Shown here in pieces: positions 6,743 through 9,493 of a stretch of DNA of 9,493 nt. This DNA is from Phycisphaerales bacterium. Lineage in GTDB: Bacteria > Planctomycetota > Phycisphaerae > Phycisphaerales > SM1A02. A program made the position numbers and the translations under genes. Where the stretch lies: NCBI GenBank assembly GCA_030748455.1, contig JASMLY010000064.1, positions 1-9,493 on the forward strand, read 5' to 3'. Within the stretch, counting starts at the first letter, position 1. Every line of letters starts with the position of its first letter. The notes under the pieces were generated by a model, which saw nothing but the letters and a program-made list of their open reading frames with translations, ran no database searches and was not told the origin of the DNA.

Positions 6743-6778
6743 CGCGTACAAGATACTAGAATACGCAACATGGAGCAA
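6728..6778. promoter_or_regulatory. Overlapping divergent promoters for rlmN and tdh
   Basis: Forward, TTGCAT (6728-6733) and GATACT (6752-6757) are 18 nt apart and would start RNA about 6 nt before the tdh ATG at 6770. Reverse, TTGCTC (6778-6773) and TATCTT (6755-6750) are 17 nt apart and would start RNA at about the rlmN ATG at 6742. The two -10 hexamers share bases 6752-6755. Neither gene has a Shine-Dalgarno site, which fits very short or leaderless transcripts. These are matches to the sigma-70 consensus by eye, and each hexamer is imperfect. Confidence 0.4.
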
Positions 6779-7837
6779 AGTACATTAGGACAAAGAAGGC
6801 AGCCAGCAGTGTTCATCACAGGCGCAGGTGGTGAAGTTGGGCACGGGTTAATCAATGCACGTAGTGGAGAGGACCATCCAGACCTTGTTGCCTCAGATTT
6901 GCGTGATCTCGACCCTGAGCTTCGAGCCCGATGTGCCGCTACGTACTTGGCGGATGTATGTGACCGAGATGCATTGGATCGCCTCCTTGCGATGTATGAA
7001 GTAAAAGAAATTTATCATCTAGCTGCTGTTCTTAGTACAAGAGCGGAGCTTGCTCCCGAAGTTGCGCACCAAGTGAATGTCAATGGCACAGTGAATATTT
7101 TGCAAATCGCCGCAGAACAAGGTCGCATGTATGGCGAACCAGTGAAAGTGGTATTTCCAAGTTCCATAGCTGCGTATGGTTTTGGGTCGCTAGCACAAAA
7201 AACAGCGACAGGGGCAGTCACAGAATACGAATACTGCAAACCTGCAACGATGTATGGATGCAACAAATTATATTGCGAACATCTTGGGCGATACTACGCA
7301 CACTCCTACAGACAGCTTGCACAGGACAGTATTCAAGGGGATGACAAAAACCGCGGCGTCGTAGATTTTCGATGTGTGCGATACCCCGGTCTTATTTCTG
7401 CAGAAACAGTACCAACTGGTGGTACAAGTGACTTTGTTCCAGAGATGCTGCACGCTGCTGCTCGTGGGGAAAAGTACAAATGTTTTGTGCGAGAAGACAC
7501 TCGTATTCCATTTATGACTATGCCTGAAGCAATAGATGCAACTCTACAACTTGCTGCAGCTCCTCGCGAAGAACTTACGCAAATCGTCTACAACATCGCA
7601 AGTTTCAGCCCATCTGCTGGTGAAGTTGCAACAATTGTGAAACAATATTTTCCTAGTGCAGATATTAGTTTTGAGCCAGATGAACGCCGACAAGCTATAG
7701 TTGACTCTTGGCCAGAATCTCTTGATTGTTCGGTTGCAACAGACGACTGGGGATTTACGCCAAAATACACTTTAGAACAAGCGTTTGAAGAGTACCTTAT
7801 TCCGCGAATTACAAAACAATACGAAAACAAATCATGA
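6770..7837 (+). CDS. tdh: L-threonine 3-dehydrogenase, SDR (epimerase-like) type
   Basis: The product has 355 residues and oxidises L-threonine with NAD+ to 2-amino-3-ketobutyrate. An extended-SDR Rossmann motif TGAGGEVGHG (Gly18, Gly21, Gly24) is followed by YHLAAVLS. Catalytic residues are Ser131/Ser132 in FPSSIAAYG and the Tyr162-x3-Lys166 pair (YGCNK). The call as threonine dehydrogenase rather than a sugar epimerase rests on two things. The C-terminal half has VRYPGLIS, a GGTSDF segment and KYKCFVREDTRIPFMTMPEAIDA, matching the 'RYPGxIS...GGGTTDY...MMYMPDAI' signature of SDR-type threonine dehydrogenases. Also, kbl follows directly. This type is unrelated to the zinc-dependent Tdh of E. 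coli. It is some 40 residues longer than typical bacterial members, with an N-terminal extension and an insert near 181-196. Start ATG 6770; no Shine-Dalgarno site seen. Confidence 0.87.
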   Translation: MEQSTLGQRRQPAVFITGAGGEVGHGLINARSGEDHPDLVASDLRDLDPELRARCAATYLADVCDRDALDRLLAMYEVKEIYHLAAVLSTRAELAPEVAHQVNVNGTVNILQIAAEQGRMYGEPVKVVFPSSIAAYGFGSLAQKTATGAVTEYEYCKPATMYGCNKLYCEHLGRYYAHSYRQLAQDSIQGDDKNRGVVDFRCVRYPGLISAETVPTGGTSDFVPEMLHAAARGEKYKCFVREDTRIPFMTMPEAIDATLQLAAAPREELTQIVYNIASFSPSAGEVATIVKQYFPSADISFEPDERRQAIVDSWPESLDCSVATDDWGFTPKYTLEQAFEEYLIPRITKQYENKS

Positions 7838-9051
7838 CAATTACAACTTCTACTTTTTACAATCGTTCATCTGCAATTCTTTCTCATCTTGAGGAAACTG
7901 GACAGCTTAAACAACTGCAGTCCATCGAATCACCGATGGGACCGAGAATTACCATCCGTGGTAGGGGTGAAGTTGACTGCTTCTGCTCAAACAATTACCT
8001 TGGGCTTGCTAATCACCCAGACGTAGTAGAAGCAGGCATAGATGGATTGCGTAGATATGGCGCTGGCACATCTTCCGTACGTTTTATTTGCGGAACATTT
8101 GTTCCACACGAATTGCTAGAAGAACGAATTGCTTCCTTCTTCGGAGTAGAATCAAGTTATACCTTCGTCTCTTGTTGGAATGCTACAGAATCCTTGTTCC
8201 CAACTATATGCCAAGATGGCGACGTGATTGTTTCAGACGAACTGAATCACGCCTGCATCATCGATTCAATGAGATTGGCAACGGCAATTCATCGTGGTGT
8301 TTCAAAATGTATTTACAAACACAGCGATATGGAATCGCTTCGAGATGCACTTATAAAAGCAACAGAAAAGCGTTCAAGTGAAGGAACGATTTTTGTAATT
8401 ACTGACGGTGTGTTTTCAATGGAAGGTGACATTGCATTGCTTCCAGAAATCCGTTCGCTATGCAATGAATTTGGTGCAATTTTAGTTGTCGACGATTCGC
8501 ACGGCACTGGGGTGATGGGCGCAACAGGTCGCGGAACGCATGAACATTACGGTATGGCTGGTAGTGATATTGATATCTTTACTGGAACGCTTGGCAAAGC
8601 ATTAGGTGGTGGTGCTGGTGGGTATGTTGCAGGGAAGCGTGAGGTTGTTGAATTACTTGTTCAGAGAGGGAGACCCACCCTATTTTCAAATGCCCTGCCA
8701 GTTACCGTTGCGTGTTCTGCTAAGAAAGCGATCGACACGCTTGACGAAAACCCTCAACTTGTTCAAAAACTTCGTGACAATGTTGCCGCTGCTCGCAAGG
8801 GAATCGCGGAAGTTGGTTTTGAGGTCTTAGAGTCACCAACAGCAATTTGTCCAATCATTGTTGGTGAAACAGCAACAGCGATTTCAATGAGCAACAAGTT
8901 GCTTGATATGGGTTGCTTTGCAATTGGTTTTGGGTATCCAGTTGTTCCAGAGGGAACTGCTCGGATACGAGTCCAAATATCTTCGGCGCATGAACAAGAA
9001 CACATCGATCGTTTGTGTGCTGCGTTGCTGCAACTTAAAGAGCGCCAATAA
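7834..9051 (+). CDS. kbl: 2-amino-3-ketobutyrate CoA ligase (glycine C-acetyltransferase)
   Basis: The product has 405 residues, close to the usual ~400, and is a PLP-dependent alpha-oxoamine synthase that splits 2-amino-3-ketobutyrate with CoA into glycine and acetyl-CoA. Visible landmarks are NNYLGLANHP (53-62), SVRFICGT (81-88), SDELNHACIID (134-144), TDGVFSMEGD (190-199), DDSHGTG (220-226), the PLP lysine Lys255 in TGTLGKALGGG, and PVVPEGTARIRVQISSAH near the C-terminus. RFICGT, GRGTHE and FSNALP favour KBL over BioF. DSHGTG, however, resembles the BioF/AONS form, where E. coli Kbl has DSHAVG. The gene overlaps tdh by 4 nt (ATGA), giving the expected two-step threonine-to-glycine operon with probable translational coupling. 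It overlaps the opposing BtpA-family gene by 17 nt at its 3' end. Confidence 0.92.
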   Translation: MTITTSTFYNRSSAILSHLEETGQLKQLQSIESPMGPRITIRGRGEVDCFCSNNYLGLANHPDVVEAGIDGLRRYGAGTSSVRFICGTFVPHELLEERIASFFGVESSYTFVSCWNATESLFPTICQDGDVIVSDELNHACIIDSMRLATAIHRGVSKCIYKHSDMESLRDALIKATEKRSSEGTIFVITDGVFSMEGDIALLPEIRSLCNEFGAILVVDDSHGTGVMGATGRGTHEHYGMAGSDIDIFTGTLGKALGGGAGGYVAGKREVVELLVQRGRPTLFSNALPVTVACSAKKAIDTLDENPQLVQKLRDNVAAARKGIAEVGFEVLESPTAICPIIVGETATAISMSNKLLDMGCFAIGFGYPVVPEGTARIRVQISSAHEQEHIDRLCAALLQLKERQ

Positions 9052-9493
9052 GTTCTTTGCAACGTTGGGTATCAAGTTGGTTGGTCCAATTGCCACCTTG
9101 CTTTATAGACGAGCCGACAATGACTGCATCGGCAAACTCAAAAATCTGTTTAACATTTCCGGGGGTTACGCCTGAACCAACAAGTATTGGAAGTTCAGTT
9201 GCGCCTCGAACTTCTCGAAGTTGCGCAACATCTACTGCGTGACCGGTATGGTTGCCAGTTACGATAACACCATCCGCTCCCATAAAATCAGCGCCTCTTG
9301 CATGGTCGCCAATAGATAAATCTGCAGTTAATGCGTGAGACGAATGTTTCTTTTGGATATCAGCAAGTACTGCAATGTGGTCTGCGTCGATTCGGCGGCG
9401 TTCTCGAAGTAACGGGCCAGCGTCTGCAACGTCCATAATTCCTTCGTCTGCAACAGAAGCAAAAGCGAAACCTTCAGCGCGAATGAAATGTGC
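9035..9493 (-). CDS. BtpA/SgcQ family TIM-barrel protein (5' end outside window)
   Basis: The frame is open to the right edge of the window, so the ATG at 9436 is internal. The residues before it (AHFIRAEGFAFASVADEGIM) continue the family pattern 'FIRxExFxFxxVADEG'. The 152 visible residues include RRRIDADHIAVLADIQKKHS, ADLSIGDHARGADF, GVIVTGNHTG and the C-terminal phosphate-binding-like segments LPILVGSGVTPGNV and DAVIVGSSIKQGG, then a closing NQLDTQRCKELI. BtpA was described as affecting photosystem I stability in cyanobacteria and SgcQ sits in an E. coli sugar-metabolism cluster, but the biochemical activity is not settled; members occur widely in non-photosynthetic bacteria. Its last 17 nt overlap the end of kbl on the other strand. 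No metabolic link to kbl is evident. Confidence 0.85.
   Translation of the reverse strand, partial: AHFIRAEGFAFASVADEGIMDVADAGPLLRERRRIDADHIAVLADIQKKHSSHALTADLSIGDHARGADFMGADGVIVTGNHTGHAVDVAQLREVRGATELPILVGSGVTPGNVKQIFEFADAVIVGSSIKQGGNWTNQLDTQRCKELIGAL
9198..9229. repeat. Imperfect 13-bp inverted repeat inside the BtpA-family gene
   Basis: GTTGCGC (9198-9204) pairs with GCGCAAC (9223-9229), and inside it AACTTC (9209-9214) pairs with GAAGTT (9217-9222) around a 2-nt centre. Only the four bases 9205-9208 are unpaired, on one side. The element lies wholly in the coding sequence of a conserved enzyme, so it may be a chance result of codon choice, an mRNA hairpin or a protein-binding palindrome. 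Confidence 0.4.

Noticed and set aside
6743..6778. TTG start for rlmN at 6778, overlapping tdh.
   Set aside because: It adds only 12 residues that match no part of the family, has no ribosome binding site, and the ATG at 6742 is available; still not fully excluded.
1..9493. tRNA or rRNA genes, CRISPR arrays, insertion sequences, phage attachment sites.
   Set aside because: No cloverleaf-like sequence, regularly spaced direct repeats, transposase or integrase motifs, or terminal inverted repeats were seen on either strand.

Overview
The window reads as a compact bacterial chromosome segment of moderate GC content, with no mobile element, RNA gene or CRISPR array that I can see. The gene set suits a member of the PVC/Planctomycetes group, perhaps a Phycisphaerae-like marine lineage. 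It includes a DUF1844 protein, a secreted helical protein with an EF-hand and a Gly/Arg-rich tail, an SDR-type threonine dehydrogenase with KBL, a BtpA-family protein, and few clear Shine-Dalgarno sites. This placement is inference; no marker gene settles it.

Layout. (1) Positions 2-1952 (+): the 3' part of an FkbM-type methyltransferase, overlapped by 8 nt by a polytopic GT-C-like membrane glycosyltransferase; together they look like the end of a glycan-modification operon. (2) Positions 1953-2405 (-): a DUF1844 protein, stop-to-stop with the glycosyltransferase. (3) Positions 2494-4071 (+): a SurA/parvulin-like lipoprotein followed after 3 nt by a UPF0102/YraN nuclease-fold protein. (4) Positions 4165-5790 (+): a secreted helical protein with three degenerate internal repeats and a canonical EF-hand. 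(5) Positions 5792-6742 (-): an N-terminally short RlmN-type radical SAM methyltransferase. (6) Positions 6770-9051 (+): a two-gene threonine degradation operon (tdh of the SDR type, then kbl) joined by an ATGA overlap. (7) Positions 9035-9493 (-): the 3' part of a BtpA-family TIM-barrel gene.

How the genes work together. The best supported pathway is L-threonine to 2-amino-3-ketobutyrate (Tdh), then to glycine plus acetyl-CoA (Kbl). The SurA-like lipoprotein and the EF-hand protein are both exported, so the centre of the window has an envelope theme. All three tail-to-tail junctions have 0 nt, 1 nt or minus 17 nt between the stop codons, and the head-to-head junctions are only 88 and 27 nt, so transcripts must overlap or share promoter DNA.

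I found no convincing new multi-gene system. The most interesting items are the three-repeat EF-hand protein, the shortened RlmN-like enzyme, the apparently shared -10 region between rlmN and tdh, and the lack of any space for terminators at convergent junctions.
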